Shown: positions 36,604-46,994, counted from the stretch's first letter. The stretch is 64,000 nt of DNA from Streptomyces xanthophaeus (GCF_000725805.1 NZ_KL647135.1:1-64000), one strand, 5' to 3'. The notes: generated by a model not told the origin, from the sequence alone. Program-made: numbers and translations.

Positions 36604-38910
36604 TCACCGGGAGCTGGTGGCGGGCTCGGCTCCGTCCTCGCTCGTGGCGGGGTCCGAGCCGGGTCGCTGCCCGGGAAGCTTCGCATGCGGGCGGCGTTCC
36701 GGGGGCTCGATGCTGATCTTCGGCAGCCGCCGGTCGAGCCAGGCGGGCAGCCACCAGTTCGCTCCGCCGAGCATGTGCATGAGGGCCGGGACGAGGAGGG
36801 TGCGCAGGACGAAGGCGTCGAGGGCCACGGCGGCGGCGAGCGCGATGCCGAACATGGCGATGATCCGGTCACCGCTGAGCACGAAGGCTAGGAAGACGGA
36901 GATCATGATGACCGCGGCGGAGTTGATGACCCGGCTGGTCTCGGCGAGGCCGACGCGCACGGCCCGCCGGTTGTCACCGGTCTCCAGCCACTCCTCGTAC
37001 ATCCGGCTGACGAGGAAGACCTGGTAGTCCATCGACAGCCCGAACAGGACGGACACCATGATCACGGGCAGGAAGGGTTCGATGGGCCCGGCGCTGCCCA
37101 GGCCCAGCAGCTCGCTGCCCCAGCCCCACTGGAAGACCGCCACGACGACGCCGAAGGAGGAGGCGACGGCCGCCACGTTCATGACCGCCGCCTTGAGCGG
37201 GATGCCGATGGACCGGAAGGCCAGCAGCAGGAGCACGCAGCCGAGGGCGATGACCACCCCGACGAAGAGCGGCAGTTTCCCGATGATCACCTCGGCGAAG
37301 TCGTCGTAGCCCGCGGTCACGCCTCCGACGTACGCCTCCAAGGAGGTGCCGTGCACGGCGCGCGGGACGACGTCCCCGCGCAGCCGGTCGACCAGCTCGC
37401 TCGTGGCCCGGGCCTGCGGTGCGGAGTCCGGGACGACGGTCAGGACGGCGGTGTCCCCGCTGCGGTTGAAGACGGCCGGGCCGACGGAGGCGACGCCCTC
37501 GGCCGTACGGAGTTCTCCGGCCAGGCGGTCGACGACGGGCCGGTCCGCGGACCCGTCGAGGCGGGCGACGACGGTGAGCGGGCCGTTCGTGCCGGGCCCG
37601 AAGCCGTCCGCGAGGAGGTCGTAGGCCTTCCTGGTGGTGGAAGAGGCCGGATTGTTGCCCTGGTCGGAGGTGCCCAGGTGGAGGAAGAGCGTGGGCAGGG
37701 CCAGCACCAGCATCACCACGGTGGCGAAGGTGCCCAGCAGCTTCGGGTGCCGTTCCACGAAGGCGGACCAGCGGATGGCGAAGCCGGTGGCCGGGTCCGG
37801 ACGGGGCCCCTCGGCGGCGAGCCTGCGGCGCTCGCGGCGGGACAGGGCGCGCGGGCCGATGTACGAGAGGAGGGCGGGCAGCAGCGTGACCGAGGCGGCG
37901 ACGGTCAGGATCACCGTCACCGAGGCGGCTATCGCGACGCCGTTGAGGAAGTTCAGGCGCAGCACCAGCATGCCGAGCAGGGCGATGCAGACGGTGGCCC
38001 CGGCGAAGACGACGGCCCGGCCGGTGGTGGCGACGGCGTTCTCGGCCGCTTCCTCGACCGGCAGTCCGCGCAGGAGCGCCTTGCGGTGGCGGGTCACGAT
38101 GAACAGGGCGTAGTCGATGCCGACGCCGAGGCCGACGAGGGTGCCGAGCATCGGGGCGAAGTCCGCGACCGGCATGGCGTGCCCGAGGAGGGTGATGCCG
38201 AAGTAGGCGGTGCCCACGCTGACCAGGGCGGTCGCGATGGGCAGCAGGCTCGCCGCGAGCGAGCCGAAGGCGAGGAAGAGCACGAGGGCCGCGACGGCCA
38301 CGCCGATGACCTCGGCGAGGTGGGCGGTGGGGGCCTCGGTCAGTCCTATGGCGCGGCCGCCGAGTTCCACCTGGAGCCCGCCGGCCTCGGTGGCCGGGTT
38401 CTTCGCCGCGTCGACGACCGCCCTGGCCTGGTCCCTGGGCACGGCGTCGGCCTGCCGGTCGAAGGTCACCACGGCGTAGGCGGTGCGTCCGTCGGGGCTG
38501 ATCTGGGCGGCGCTCTCGGGGCCGGGCCCGTACGGGCCGACGACGGAGCCGACGCCGGGGAGCCTGCTCACGGTGTCGAGGGCCGCCGTCATGCGCTGCT
38601 CGACGTCCGGGCTGCGCACTCCCTGCGCGTACGGCCGGTCCTGCCCGTCCGTCCGGTCCTGCCGGTCCGTCCGGTCCTGCCGGTCGCCCGGGACCCGCCA
38701 CACGATCGTGTCGGTGTCCCCGCCCTGGCCGTGGAAGCCCTCGCGGAGGAGGTCTCCCGCCTTGCCGGACTCGGTGCCGGGCACCGCGTAGTCGTTGGAG
38801 AACGCCGCACCGGCGCTCCCCGCTGCCGCCGCGGTCCCGGCGAAGGCGATCAGCCAGATCAGGACGGCGAGGAGGCGGTGGCGCATGCACCACCGCGCGA
38901 TTGCTGCCAA
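36604..38910 (-). CDS. MMPL family RND transporter
   Basis: A 768-residue membrane protein with about 12 segments in two halves, each of one helix, a large extracytoplasmic loop and five helices. Motifs include LGVGIDYALFIVTRHR and, in the second half, LFGLSMDYQVFLVSRMYEEW, the Asp-Tyr pairs of the proton path. Family members export lipids or small molecules in actinobacteria. The start is TTG 38910, supported by AGGGAGC seven bases upstream; ATG 38886 is the alternative. A small Asp-Arg-Gln repeat (about residues 75-93) sits in the first loop. Confidence 0.9.
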   Translation of the reverse strand: MAAIARWCMRHRLLAVLIWLIAFAGTAAAAGSAGAAFSNDYAVPGTESGKAGDLLREGFHGQGGDTDTIVWRVPGDRQDRTDRQDRTDGQDRPYAQGVRSPDVEQRMTAALDTVSRLPGVGSVVGPYGPGPESAAQISPDGRTAYAVVTFDRQADAVPRDQARAVVDAAKNPATEAGGLQVELGGRAIGLTEAPTAHLAEVIGVAVAALVLFLAFGSLAASLLPIATALVSVGTAYFGITLLGHAMPVADFAPMLGTLVGLGVGIDYALFIVTRHRKALLRGLPVEEAAENAVATTGRAVVFAGATVCIALLGMLVLRLNFLNGVAIAASVTVILTVAASVTLLPALLSYIGPRALSRRERRRLAAEGPRPDPATGFAIRWSAFVERHPKLLGTFATVVMLVLALPTLFLHLGTSDQGNNPASSTTRKAYDLLADGFGPGTNGPLTVVARLDGSADRPVVDRLAGELRTAEGVASVGPAVFNRSGDTAVLTVVPDSAPQARATSELVDRLRGDVVPRAVHGTSLEAYVGGVTAGYDDFAEVIIGKLPLFVGVVIALGCVLLLLAFRSIGIPLKAAVMNVAAVASSFGVVVAVFQWGWGSELLGLGSAGPIEPFLPVIMVSVLFGLSMDYQVFLVSRMYEEWLETGDNRRAVRVGLAETSRVINSAAVIMISVFLAFVLSGDRIIAMFGIALAAAVALDAFVLRTLLVPALMHMLGGANWWLPAWLDRRLPKISIEPPERRPHAKLPGQRPGSDPATSEDGAEPATSSR
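38636..38695 (-). repeat. Imperfect 16-bp repeats inside the MMPL gene
   Basis: Three to four copies of a CCGGTCCTGCCGGTCC-like unit encode repeated Asp-Arg-Gln and Asp-Arg-Thr residues in the first periplasmic-side loop. Such a run can expand or contract. Confidence 0.65.
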
Positions 38911-39130
38911 CGGACGTGCTCCCTGGGTGGTTCGGATCTTTACCGGGAGAGAGCCCGCTGCAAAGAAACGTGAACGCGTGAAGGCCCGGCCGACGGCCCG
39001 GGGGGTCGCCCCGGGAGTCCGGCCCAGATGGTCTACACCTCAACGATCTCAGCGTTTCGTGATCGTCGGCCCCATTCGTGGGCATCGTCACAGGGGTCCG
39101 GGCCGGTCCGGCCCGGTCCGGGACCTCGGG

Positions 39131-39514
39131 TCAGGACTGCTCGGGCCCATCGGCCCGGTAGCCCGGGATCGAGGGCCAGCGGACGGTGAGGACCACCGCC
39201 TCCTCCTCCGCGTACCAGGAGTGGTCGACGCCTCGCCCCCAGAGCACGTAGTCCCCCTGTTCGGCGAGGACGACGGTCCGGCCCGGGAACTCCAGCCGGA
39301 AGCGTCCGCTGATGAGCACCAGCAGGGCGGTGCGCTTCTCCCCGGTCGCCCAGCGCTCCCGCGCGTCGCCCTTGGGGTGCACCCCCCACTTGATCTCCAC
39401 GTCCGCGCTGTGACGGGGGTCGCCGGGGTCCTTGAAGTGGCCGAGGAGCCAGCCGCGGTCGGTGGCCGCGTCGGGGCCGGCCTTGCCGGTGTAGATGGTG
39501 GAGTCGTCGTTCAC
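39131..39514 (-). CDS. Cupin-domain protein
   Basis: A 127-residue single-domain beta-barrel protein. The cupin signature is spread over VEIKWGVHPKGDARERW, ALLVLISGRFRLEFPG and DYVLWGRGVDHSWYAEEEAVVLTVRW. Some metal-binding His residues of classical cupins are replaced, so metal binding is uncertain. Similar sequences are sometimes labelled signal peptidase in databases, which I think is a naming error. ATG at 39514. Function unknown. Confidence 0.75.
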   Translation of the reverse strand: MNDDSTIYTGKAGPDAATDRGWLLGHFKDPGDPRHSADVEIKWGVHPKGDARERWATGEKRTALLVLISGRFRLEFPGRTVVLAEQGDYVLWGRGVDHSWYAEEEAVVLTVRWPSIPGYRADGPEQS

Positions 39515-39568
39515 GGGGTGAGGCTAATGCAGTTGTGCCGCGGGGCCGGGCCCTGGTCAGCTGAGCGG

Positions 39569-40381
39569 ATGACCCTGCATACGGATGAGCTTCTGAAGGT
39601 CCGGGCGCGCTACGACGCCGAGATGCGCCGGGACGCGCAGCCGGACACGGCGCAGGCCCGCGTCGAACGGGCCGGTGCGGTGGTACGGCACTACGTGCCC
39701 GGGCCGCACGGCTGGAACGTCGTGCTGTGGTCGGACCTCGACGAGGAGAACGCGGACGCCGAGATCGCGGCGCAGGTGGCGTTCTTCTCCGGGCCCGGCC
39801 TCGCGTCCGAGTTCGAGTGGAAGCTGTACTCCCACGACCGTCCGGCGGACCTCGGCGAGCGGCTGCGGGCCGCCGGCCTCGTACCGGAGCCGGCCGAGAC
39901 GCTGATGGTGGCCCGGACCGCCGACCTCGCAGGGCTGCCGGTGGAGCCGCCGGAGGGGATCACGCTGCGGGTGGTCACCGACGAGGCGGGGGTGGACCTG
40001 ATGATGGAGGCCCACGCGGGGGCCTTCGGCGAGGAGCGCCCCCGCATCCGCGAACAGATCCTGAGCCTGGTCACGCACGAACCGGACGCGATCGCCGCCG
40101 TGGTCGCCATGGCGGGAGACACCCCGGTGAGCGCGGCCCGGATGGAGATGCGGCCGGGGACCTCGTTCGCGGGCCTGTGGGGCGGCGGCACCGTTGCGCA
40201 GTGGCGCGGCCGCGGCATCTACCGCCTCCTGGTCGCCCACCGCGCCCGCATCGCGGCCGAGCTCGGGATTCCCTACCTCCAGGTGGACGCCTCGCAGGAC
40301 AGCCGCCCGATCCTGGAGCGGCTGGGATTCGGCGTCCTGGGCGTGACGGTCCCGTACGTGTGGACCGCGCCCCCGGCCTGA
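39569..40381 (+). CDS. GNAT acetyltransferase
   Basis: A 270-residue protein with its N-acetyltransferase domain in the C-terminal half: AAVVAMAGDTPVSAARMEM, then VAQWRGRGIYRLLVAHRARIA as the acetyl-CoA loop, and DASQDSRPILERLGFGVLG at the end. The N-terminal half (WSDLDEENADAEIAAQVAFF, FEWKLYSHDRPADLGERLRAAG) is a divergent second GNAT-like half. The ATG at 39569 was chosen; long frame before it has no homology. Substrate unknown. Confidence 0.85.
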   Translation: MTLHTDELLKVRARYDAEMRRDAQPDTAQARVERAGAVVRHYVPGPHGWNVVLWSDLDEENADAEIAAQVAFFSGPGLASEFEWKLYSHDRPADLGERLRAAGLVPEPAETLMVARTADLAGLPVEPPEGITLRVVTDEAGVDLMMEAHAGAFGEERPRIREQILSLVTHEPDAIAAVVAMAGDTPVSAARMEMRPGTSFAGLWGGGTVAQWRGRGIYRLLVAHRARIAAELGIPYLQVDASQDSRPILERLGFGVLGVTVPYVWTAPPA

Positions 40382-40423
40382 GCCCCTTCCGCCGCCGCCG
40401 GGCCGACCGGCAGGATCTCCCGC

Positions 40424-40924
40424 ATGGAACGCATCAGCCCGCCGATGACCGGCGACGAACGCGAAACCCTCCGTGCCTACCTCGACTTCCACCGGGCCAC
40501 CCTCGCCCGCAAGTGCGAGGGCCTCACCGACGAGCAGCTGCGCCGTGCGTCGATGCCCCCGTCCACGCTGTCCCTGCTGGGGCTGGTCCGGCACATGGCG
40601 GAGGTGGAGAGGCACTGGTTCCGTCGCGTGCTGAGCGGCGAGGACCTCCCCCACCTGTGGTCGGACAGCCATGACTTCCAGGCCGCCTACGACGCCTCCG
40701 GCTCCAGCCGCGCCGAGGCCTTCGCCGCCTGGGAGGCCGAGGTGGAGCGGTCCCGGCGGATCGAGGCCGCCGCGGAGTCCCTCGACGTGACGATGTTCGT
40801 ACCGCGGTGGGAGGAGGAGGCCTCGCTGCGCCTGCTCATGCTCCACCTCATCCACGAGTACGCACGCCACAACGGGCACGCCGATTTCCTGCGCGAGGGC
40901 ATCGACGGCGTCACCGGCGCCTGA
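40424..40924 (+). CDS. DinB/DUF664 family protein
   Basis: A 166-residue helical-bundle protein. His residues for a metal site are visible in VRHMAEVERHWFRR and MLHLIHEYARHNGHADFLRE, the pattern of the DinB_2/DUF664 group. In actinobacteria related proteins act as mycothiol- or bacillithiol-dependent transferases, so a role in thiol-linked detoxification is possible. It is 42 bp after the acetyltransferase on the same strand. Confidence 0.88.
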   Translation: MERISPPMTGDERETLRAYLDFHRATLARKCEGLTDEQLRRASMPPSTLSLLGLVRHMAEVERHWFRRVLSGEDLPHLWSDSHDFQAAYDASGSSRAEAFAAWEAEVERSRRIEAAAESLDVTMFVPRWEEEASLRLLMLHLIHEYARHNGHADFLREGIDGVTGA

Positions 40925-40977
40925 GCGCCCCCGCCCGCCGTCCGCAATCCAACAGCCGCCGGCCGTGGCCGCATGCG

Positions 40978-41018
40978 CGAGGGGCCGCGCCCGGGATCTC
41001 CCCGGGCGCGGCCCCTCG
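40978..41018. terminator. Bidirectional terminator
   Basis: Perfect 18-bp arms (40978-40995 and 41001-41018) with a 5-base loop lie between convergent DinB-like and gatB genes. Confidence 0.88.
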
Positions 41019-41040
41019 TACGCGACGACGGTCCGCGGGA

Positions 41041-42555
41041 TCAGCCCTCGGAGACGCCCAGGCGCTCCAGGATGAGCTCCTTGACGCGCGCCGCGTCGGC
41101 CTGGCCGCGGGTGGTCTTCATGACCGCTCCGACCAGGGCGCCGACGGCGGCGACCTTGCCGCCGCGGATCTTGTCCGCGATGGCCGCGTTGCCCGCGATG
41201 GCCTCGTCCACGGCCGCGCCGAGCGCGCCCTCGTCGGAGACGACCTTCAGACCGCGCTTCTCGACGACCTCGTCCGGGGTGCCCTCGCCGGCGAGGACGC
41301 CTTCGAGGACCTGGCGGGCCAGCTTGTCGTTGAGCTCACCGGCCGCCACCAGGGCCGCGACGCGCGCGACCTGGACGGGGGTGATGGGCAGCTCGTCGAC
41401 GACGACGCCCTGCTCGTTGGCGTTGCGGGCCAGTTCGCCCATCCACCACTTGCGGGCGGCCGTCGAGTCGGCGCCGGCCTCGATGGTGGCGACGATGGAG
41501 TCCACCGCGCCCGCGTTGAGGATCGACTGCATGTCGTGCTCGGTGACGCCCCACTCCTGGAGGAGGCGGTTGCGGCGCACGCGCGGCATCTCGGGCAGAC
41601 CGCCGCGCAGCTCCTCGACCCAGTCGCGGGCCGGGGCGACGGGGACCAGGTCGGGCTCCGGGAAGTACCGGTAGTCCTCGGCGTTGTCCTTGATGCGGCC
41701 GGCCGTGGTGGAGCCGTCCTCCTCGTGGAAGTGCCGGGTCTCCTGGACGATCGAGCCGCCCGAGGTGAGCACCGCGGCGTGGCGCTGGATCTCGAAGCGG
41801 GCCGCGCGCTCCACGGAACGCAGGGAGTTGACGTTCTTGGTCTCCGAGCGGGTGCCGAAGGGCGCCTCGGGGCTCGGGCGCAGCGACAGGTTCACGTCGC
41901 AGCGCATCTGGCCCTTGTCCATGCGGGCCTCGGAGACGCCGAGCGCCTTGATGACCTCGCGCAGCTCGGCGACGTACGCCTTGGCGACCTCGGGGGCCCG
42001 CTCGCCCGCGCCCTCGATGGGCTTGGTGACGATCTCGATGAGCGGGATGCCGGCGCGGTTGTAGTCCAGCAGGGAGTGGGACGCGCCGTGGATACGGCCG
42101 GTGGCACCGCCGACGTGCAGCGACTTGCCGGTGTCCTCCTCCATGTGGGCGCGCTCGATCTCCACGCGGAAGATCTCGCCGTCCTCCAGCTGGACGTCCA
42201 GGAAGCCGTTGAAGGCGATGGGCTCGTCGTACTGGGAGGTCTGGAAGTTCTTCGGCATGTCCGGATAGAAGTAGTTCTTCCGGGCGAAGCGGCACCACTC
42301 GGCGATCTCGCAGTTCAGCGCGAGGCCGATCTTGATGGCGGACTCGATGCCGATCGCGTTGACGACCGGGAGCGCGCCGGGCAGGCCCAGGCAGACCGGG
42401 CAGGTCTGCGAGTTCGGCTCGGCGCCCAGCTCGGTCGAGCAGCCGCAGAACATCTTGGTCCTGGTGCCGAGCTCGACATGGACCTCAAGGCCCATGACGG
42501 GGTCGAACGAGGCGAGAGCGTCCTCGTACGACAGCAGTTCGGTGAAGGTGGTCAC
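41041..42555 (-). CDS. gatB: Asp/Glu-tRNA amidotransferase subunit B
   Basis: A 504-residue kinase-like and tRNA-binding subunit that activates the mischarged Glu or Asp on tRNA before amidation. [23 protein letters not shown] is the GatB start, with CCST-type zinc cysteines (C in MFCGCS and [13 protein letters not shown]). [26 protein letters not shown], and the C-terminal YqeY-like tail from about residue 360, complete the family. It is last in the order gatC, gatA, small gene, gatB. Confidence 0.97.
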   Translation of the reverse strand: MTTFTELLSYEDALASFDPVMGLEVHVELGTRTKMFCGCSTELGAEPNSQTCPVCLGLPGALPVVNAIGIESAIKIGLALNCEIAEWCRFARKNYFYPDMPKNFQTSQYDEPIAFNGFLDVQLEDGEIFRVEIERAHMEEDTGKSLHVGGATGRIHGASHSLLDYNRAGIPLIEIVTKPIEGAGERAPEVAKAYVAELREVIKALGVSEARMDKGQMRCDVNLSLRPSPEAPFGTRSETKNVNSLRSVERAARFEIQRHAAVLTSGGSIVQETRHFHEEDGSTTAGRIKDNAEDYRYFPEPDLVPVAPARDWVEELRGGLPEMPRVRRNRLLQEWGVTEHDMQSILNAGAVDSIVATIEAGADSTAARKWWMGELARNANEQGVVVDELPITPVQVARVAALVAAGELNDKLARQVLEGVLAGEGTPDEVVEKRGLKVVSDEGALGAAVDEAIAGNAAIADKIRGGKVAAVGALVGAVMKTTRGQADAARVKELILERLGVSEG

Positions 42556-42571
42556 GGTGAAACTTTCCCTC

Positions 42572-42817
42572 TCAGCCCAGCAGGACGTCGTCGTCGCCCA
42601 GGCGCTTCAGCTCGCGGTACAGGATCGCGAGGCCGGTGACGATGGCGGCGGCGGACACGGCGGCGTCGACCAGCTTCAGCACGTCGTTCTCGGTGCGGGC
42701 CTTCTTCACCTGCTTGATCACGCTGAGCGCGCCGAAGGCGGTGGTGCCGATCGACAGGTAGGTGCCGGTCTTGGACTTCTTGAAGCCCTTGGCCTTGGAC
42801 AGTGCACTGGTGCTCAC
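42572..42817 (-). CDS. Small conserved membrane-associated protein between gatA and gatB
   Basis: An 81-residue protein. The Lys-rich start ([21 protein letters not shown]) is followed by one or two weakly hydrophobic segments ([29 protein letters not shown]) and an acidic end. GTG 42817 overlaps the gatA stop as GTGA, and gatB follows after 16 bp, so it is translated with the amidotransferase. I recall a similar small gene at this place in other Streptomyces. Function unknown. Confidence 0.82.
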   Translation of the reverse strand: MSTSALSKAKGFKKSKTGTYLSIGTTAFGALSVIKQVKKARTENDVLKLVDAAVSAAAIVTGLAILYRELKRLGDDDVLLG

Positions 42818-44313
42818 AGCGACGGTGCCTCCTCAAGCAGCGGGTGCCCCCAGCGTGCGACGAAGGCGGCCTCGACGGCCGCACCCACCTTGTAGAGGCG
42901 GTCGTCCTTCATCGCGGGGGCGATGATCTGCAGGCCGACCGGCAGGCCGTCCTCGGGCGCCAGGCCGCAGGGCAGCGACATGGCGGAGTTCCCGGCCAGG
43001 TTGGTCGGGATGGTGCACAGGTCCGCGAGGTACATGGCGAGCGGGTCGTCGGTGCGCTCGCCGATGGGGAAGGCCGTGGTCGGGGTCGTCGGGGAGACGA
43101 TCACGTCGACCTGCTCGAAGGCCTTCTCGAAGTCCCGGGTGATGAGGGTGCGGACCTTCTGGGCGGAGCCGTAGTACGCGTCGTAGTAGCCGGAGCTGAG
43201 CGCGTACGTACCGAGGATGATGCGGCGCTTGACCTCGTCGCCGAATCCGGCTTCGCGGGTCAGGGCCGTGACGTCCTCGGCGGACTTGGTGCCGTCGTCG
43301 CCGACGCGCAGGCCGTAGCGCATGGCGTCGAAACGGGCCAGGTTGGAGGAGCACTCGGACGGCGCGATCAGGTAGTACGCGGCCATCGCGAGGTCGAAGG
43401 AGGGGCAGTCCAGCTCGACGACCTCGGCGCCGAGCTCGCGCAGGAGCTCCACCGACTCGTTGAAGCGCTGGACGACACCGGCCTGGTAGCCCTCGCCGGC
43501 GAACTGCTTGACCACACCGACGCGCATGCCGGCGACGGAGCCGTTGCGGGCCGCCTCGACGACCGGCGGGACCGGGGCGTCGATGGAGGTGGAGTCGAGC
43601 GGGTCGTGACCGGCGATGACCTCGTGGAGGAGCGCCGCGTCCAGGACCGTACGGGCGCAGGGGCCGCCCTGGTCGAGGGAGGAGGAGAAGGCGACCATGC
43701 CGTAGCGGGAGACGCCGCCGTAGGTGGGCTTGACGCCGACGGTGCCGGTGACGGCGGCGGGCTGGCGGATGGAACCGCCGGTGTCCGTGCCGATGGCGAG
43801 GGGCGCCTGGTAGGCGGCGAGCGCGGCCGCGGAGCCGCCGCCGGAGCCGCCGGGGATCCGGGTCAGGTCCCAGGGGTTGCCGGTGGGGCCGTAGGCGCTG
43901 TTCTCGGTGGAGGACCCCATGGCGAACTCGTCCATGTTGGTCTTGCCGAGGATGACGACGTCGGCTTCCTTGAGCTTGCGCGTCAGGGTGGCGTCGTAGG
44001 GCGGGATCCAGCCTTCGAGGATCTTCGAACCGACGGTGGTCGGGACCCCGACGGTGGTGAAGATGTCCTTGAGGGCGAGCGGTACGCCGGCCAGCGGGCC
44101 GAGCTTCTCGCCGGCCTCGCGCTTGGCGTCGACGGCTGCCGCCTGGGCGAGGGCGCCTTCACGGTCGACGTGCAGGAAGGCGTGCACCTTCTCGTCGGTC
44201 GCGTCGATGCGGGCCAGGTGGGCCTCGGTGACCTCGACGGCCGTGAGCTCGCCGGAGGCGATCTTCTCGGCGGTCTGGGCGGCCGTGAGCTTGATGATGT
44301 GGGTGTCAGTCAT
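42814..44313 (-). CDS. gatA: Asp/Glu-tRNA amidotransferase subunit A
   Basis: A 499-residue glutaminase/amidase subunit that releases ammonia from glutamine. The Ser-cisSer-Lys triad is visible: K82 in LALKDIFT, S157 in [12 protein letters not shown] and nucleophile S181 in [10 protein letters not shown]. It starts directly after gatC (5 bp gap) and overlaps the small gene by 4 bp. GatA passes ammonia to the GatB site through a tunnel in the complex. Confidence 0.97.
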   Translation of the reverse strand: MTDTHIIKLTAAQTAEKIASGELTAVEVTEAHLARIDATDEKVHAFLHVDREGALAQAAAVDAKREAGEKLGPLAGVPLALKDIFTTVGVPTTVGSKILEGWIPPYDATLTRKLKEADVVILGKTNMDEFAMGSSTENSAYGPTGNPWDLTRIPGGSGGGSAAALAAYQAPLAIGTDTGGSIRQPAAVTGTVGVKPTYGGVSRYGMVAFSSSLDQGGPCARTVLDAALLHEVIAGHDPLDSTSIDAPVPPVVEAARNGSVAGMRVGVVKQFAGEGYQAGVVQRFNESVELLRELGAEVVELDCPSFDLAMAAYYLIAPSECSSNLARFDAMRYGLRVGDDGTKSAEDVTALTREAGFGDEVKRRIILGTYALSSGYYDAYYGSAQKVRTLITRDFEKAFEQVDVIVSPTTPTTAFPIGERTDDPLAMYLADLCTIPTNLAGNSAMSLPCGLAPEDGLPVGLQIIAPAMKDDRLYKVGAAVEAAFVARWGHPLLEEAPSL

Positions 44314-44318
44314 GGTTG

Positions 44319-44615
44319 TTAGTCCTCCCCCAGGATCTGCGGCACCTTGAAACGCTGCTGCTCCTGGGCGGGAGCGCCGGAGAGCGCCTGCTCGGGGGTG
44401 AGCGAAGGACGGACCTCGTCCGCGCGCATGACGTTCGTCAGCGGCAGCGGGTGGGAGGTCGGCGGAACGTCTTGGTCGGCGACCTCGGAAACGCGGGCGA
44501 CCGCGCCGATGATGTCGCCGAGCTGTCCGGCGAAGTGATCCAGCTCGTTGCTGGACAGCTCAAGGCGCGCCAGCCGAGCGAGGTGGACGACCTCCTCGCG
44601 CGTAATGCCAGGCAT
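44319..44615 (-). CDS. gatC: Asp/Glu-tRNA amidotransferase subunit C
   Basis: A 98-residue subunit that wraps GatA and GatB and stabilises them. Family marks are [21 protein letters not shown] at the start and LRADEV-like [13 protein letters not shown] near the middle. The ATG at 44615 is preceded by GAGGAT. It opens the gat operon and is 198 bp from the GGDEF-EAL gene upstream. Confidence 0.96.
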   Translation of the reverse strand: MPGITREEVVHLARLARLELSSNELDHFAGQLGDIIGAVARVSEVADQDVPPTSHPLPLTNVMRADEVRPSLTPEQALSGAPAQEQQRFKVPQILGED

Positions 44616-44813
44616 GCAGCGATCCTCTGGGGGTGGGTGGATGTGTGGTTTCGGGCTCAATCCTATGGGGCCGGGGCCCCCGCCCACGAAACGGATAACC
44701 GCACCCGCCGCACCAGCCCCTGCGGCCGTGCCGGGGCGAGGGCGGTACGCCGCCGTCGGCGCCCCTCGCCGGACCGGCCGCCCCGCCCTCTTCCGGGCTC
44801 CCCGACCGGTGCG

Positions 44814-46994
44814 TCAGACGGCGTCGGCCTCGGCCGCCGCCAGTTCCGCGGTGATGTCCGCCGGGCGGCGCCAGCCGCGTTCGCCGCGGGCCAGCAGCCA
44901 GGCGGTGGCCTCCTGCGGCGGCATCGCGGCGGCGACGAGCCAGCCCTGCACGGCGTCGCAGCCCAGGTCCCGCAGGCGTTCCCACGTCTCGTCGTCCTCG
45001 ACGCCCTCCGCCACGACCAGCAGGCCGAGGGAGTGCGCCAGGTCCACCGTGCAGCGGACGATCTCGGCGTCCTGGGCGTCGACCGCCAGCCGGCCCACGA
45101 AGGACCGGTCGATCTTCAGCTCGCTGACCGGCAGCCGCCGCAGGTGCACCAGCGAGGAGTACCCGGTGCCGAAGTCGTCCAGGGACATCTTCACGCCGTG
45201 GCCGGTGAGCCCGGCCATGGTGTCCGCGGCCCGCTGGGGGTCTTCGAGGAGCACGTGTTCCGTTATCTCCAGCTGGAGGCCGCTCGCCGGGACCCCGTGC
45301 CGGGCGAGCCGTGCGGCCACCGCTCCCGCGAAACCAGGGGTGTGGACGTCGCGCGGCGACACGTTGACGGCGACCGGCACCTTGAGGCCCTGGGCCCGCC
45401 ACCGCGCCACCTGGGCGAGCGCCGTCTCCAGGACGTACTCCGTCAGGTGCGGCATCAGCCCGGAGGTCTCGGCGATCGCGATGAACTCGTCCGGCGACAC
45501 CCGGCCGCGTTCCGGGTGCACCCAGCGCACCAGTGCCTCCAGACCCGCGACCTGCCCGTCGAAGCGGACCTTGGGCTGGTAGTGGAGTTCCACCTCGCCC
45601 GCGTCCAGGGCCCGGCGCAGGTCGCCGAGGAGGCCGAGCCGGTCGGGGGTGTTGCTGTCCCGCTTGGACTCGTACACCTCCACGCCGGTGCGGTCCCGCT
45701 TGGCCTGGTACATGGCCACGTCGGCGCGGCGCAGCAGTCCCTCCGCGTCGAGGGCGTGGTCGGGGAAGACGGCGAGTCCCGCGCTGGCCTCCAGGACGAG
45801 GGTGAGGCCGTCCAGGTCCAGGGGCGAGCTGAGTTCCGCGACCAGGTGGCGGGCGACCCGCTGGGCGCTGGTCGTGGAGTCGGCCACGGGCAGCAGGACG
45901 GCGAACTCGTCACCGCCGAGCCGGGCCGCCTCCGCGTCCTCGGGCAGCGCCTGGCGCAGCCGGTCGGCGATCTGGAGCAGGAGCCGGTCGCCCGCGAGGT
46001 GGCCCAGGGTGTCGTTGACCGCCCGGAAGCGGTCCAGGTCGATCAGCACAAGAGCTGACCGCGTGCCCGAACGTTCAGCCTCGTCCAGCGCGCTCCAGGC
46101 CCGTTCGAGGAGCCACTGCCGGTTCGGCAGCCCGGTCAGCGGGTCCCGCAGTTGTTCCTCGGCCCGGGCGCGGGCGATCCACAGGGTGGAGTCCAGGGCG
46201 ATCAGGGGGACGGCGAACAGCGGCAGCAGCACCGGCTGCGTCACCGCGACCACGCAGATCAGCGGGGCGATGCCGAGCAGCGCGACGGCCACCAGGGCCT
46301 GCCGGAGCAGGGCCGTACGGGCGATGCTGGGCAGGCCCGCACCGCGCGGGGACAGCGCCAGCCAGAGCAGGAGACGCGTGACGAGGAGGTAGGTGACGGC
46401 CACCAGGACCACCTCGGGCGCGGCGGCCGGCCCCCAGGTGGAGGGCATCCACGGCGCCTCCACGGTGGGCGACTCGCCGAAGGCTGCGAGCACGAGGGCG
46501 GCCGCGCCGATGCCGAGGATGTCGACGGAGCCGTGCAGCAGGCCCTGGCGCCAGCGGTGCCGGCGCGCGGCCCCGACGAGGGAGACCACGGCGAGCGAGA
46601 CGAGACCGGCCGGCACCCAGCCGTAGAGCAGCAGGACGCCGAGGGTGAGCGCGGCGCCCGATCCGGTCCCTCCCCACCAGCGGTCCCGGCCCAGCGCGAC
46701 CAGGTGTCCGACGATGACGCCGGTCAGCAGGGCCAGCGCCCAGCCCACCGCCCCTCCGGGGAACAGGGCCTGACGGCTGGTCAGTGCGGAGACGATGCCT
46801 GCGGCGAGCACCACGACGGAGAGGCCGACCAGGATGAAGGGCAGGACGTCGGACCGCTTCGACCTGCCTTCACAGGGGTCGAACGGTCGCGTCTGGGGTG
46901 CCCTGGCACCCAGGACACCGAACCGGCCCGCCCGCATGGACGGGGGGTCCCCGCCGAACTCGGGTGACGGGTCGGCGCTTTCGGTGGGTTTCAT
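44814..46994 (-). CDS. rmdB: Membrane GGDEF-EAL cyclic di-GMP enzyme, RmdB-like
   Basis: A 726-residue protein. The first 275 residues contain about eight membrane segments, then GGDEF (ARLGGDEFAVL, about residue 360) and EAL (LEALVRWVHPERG, about residue 484). Both signatures are intact, as are DDFGTGYSSL, KIDRSFV and VAEGVE, so it can have cyclase and phosphodiesterase activity. Position between gatC and ligA matches rmdB of S. coelicolor from memory, a phosphodiesterase affecting morphogenesis. The ATG at 46994 was chosen because AGAGGGA precedes it. Confidence 0.88.
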   Translation of the reverse strand: MKPTESADPSPEFGGDPPSMRAGRFGVLGARAPQTRPFDPCEGRSKRSDVLPFILVGLSVVVLAAGIVSALTSRQALFPGGAVGWALALLTGVIVGHLVALGRDRWWGGTGSGAALTLGVLLLYGWVPAGLVSLAVVSLVGAARRHRWRQGLLHGSVDILGIGAAALVLAAFGESPTVEAPWMPSTWGPAAAPEVVLVAVTYLLVTRLLLWLALSPRGAGLPSIARTALLRQALVAVALLGIAPLICVVAVTQPVLLPLFAVPLIALDSTLWIARARAEEQLRDPLTGLPNRQWLLERAWSALDEAERSGTRSALVLIDLDRFRAVNDTLGHLAGDRLLLQIADRLRQALPEDAEAARLGGDEFAVLLPVADSTTSAQRVARHLVAELSSPLDLDGLTLVLEASAGLAVFPDHALDAEGLLRRADVAMYQAKRDRTGVEVYESKRDSNTPDRLGLLGDLRRALDAGEVELHYQPKVRFDGQVAGLEALVRWVHPERGRVSPDEFIAIAETSGLMPHLTEYVLETALAQVARWRAQGLKVPVAVNVSPRDVHTPGFAGAVAARLARHGVPASGLQLEITEHVLLEDPQRAADTMAGLTGHGVKMSLDDFGTGYSSLVHLRRLPVSELKIDRSFVGRLAVDAQDAEIVRCTVDLAHSLGLLVVAEGVEDDETWERLRDLGCDAVQGWLVAAAMPPQEATAWLLARGERGWRRPADITAELAAAEADAV

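Noticed and set aside
39131..39514. Signal peptidase
   Set aside because: The sequence has a cupin-like beta barrel and no Ser-Lys peptidase motif or membrane helix.
44725..44773. Terminator between rmdB and gatC
   Set aside because: The arms pair only imperfectly (GGGGCGAGGGCG with CGCCCCTCGCC), so I did not list it as a feature.
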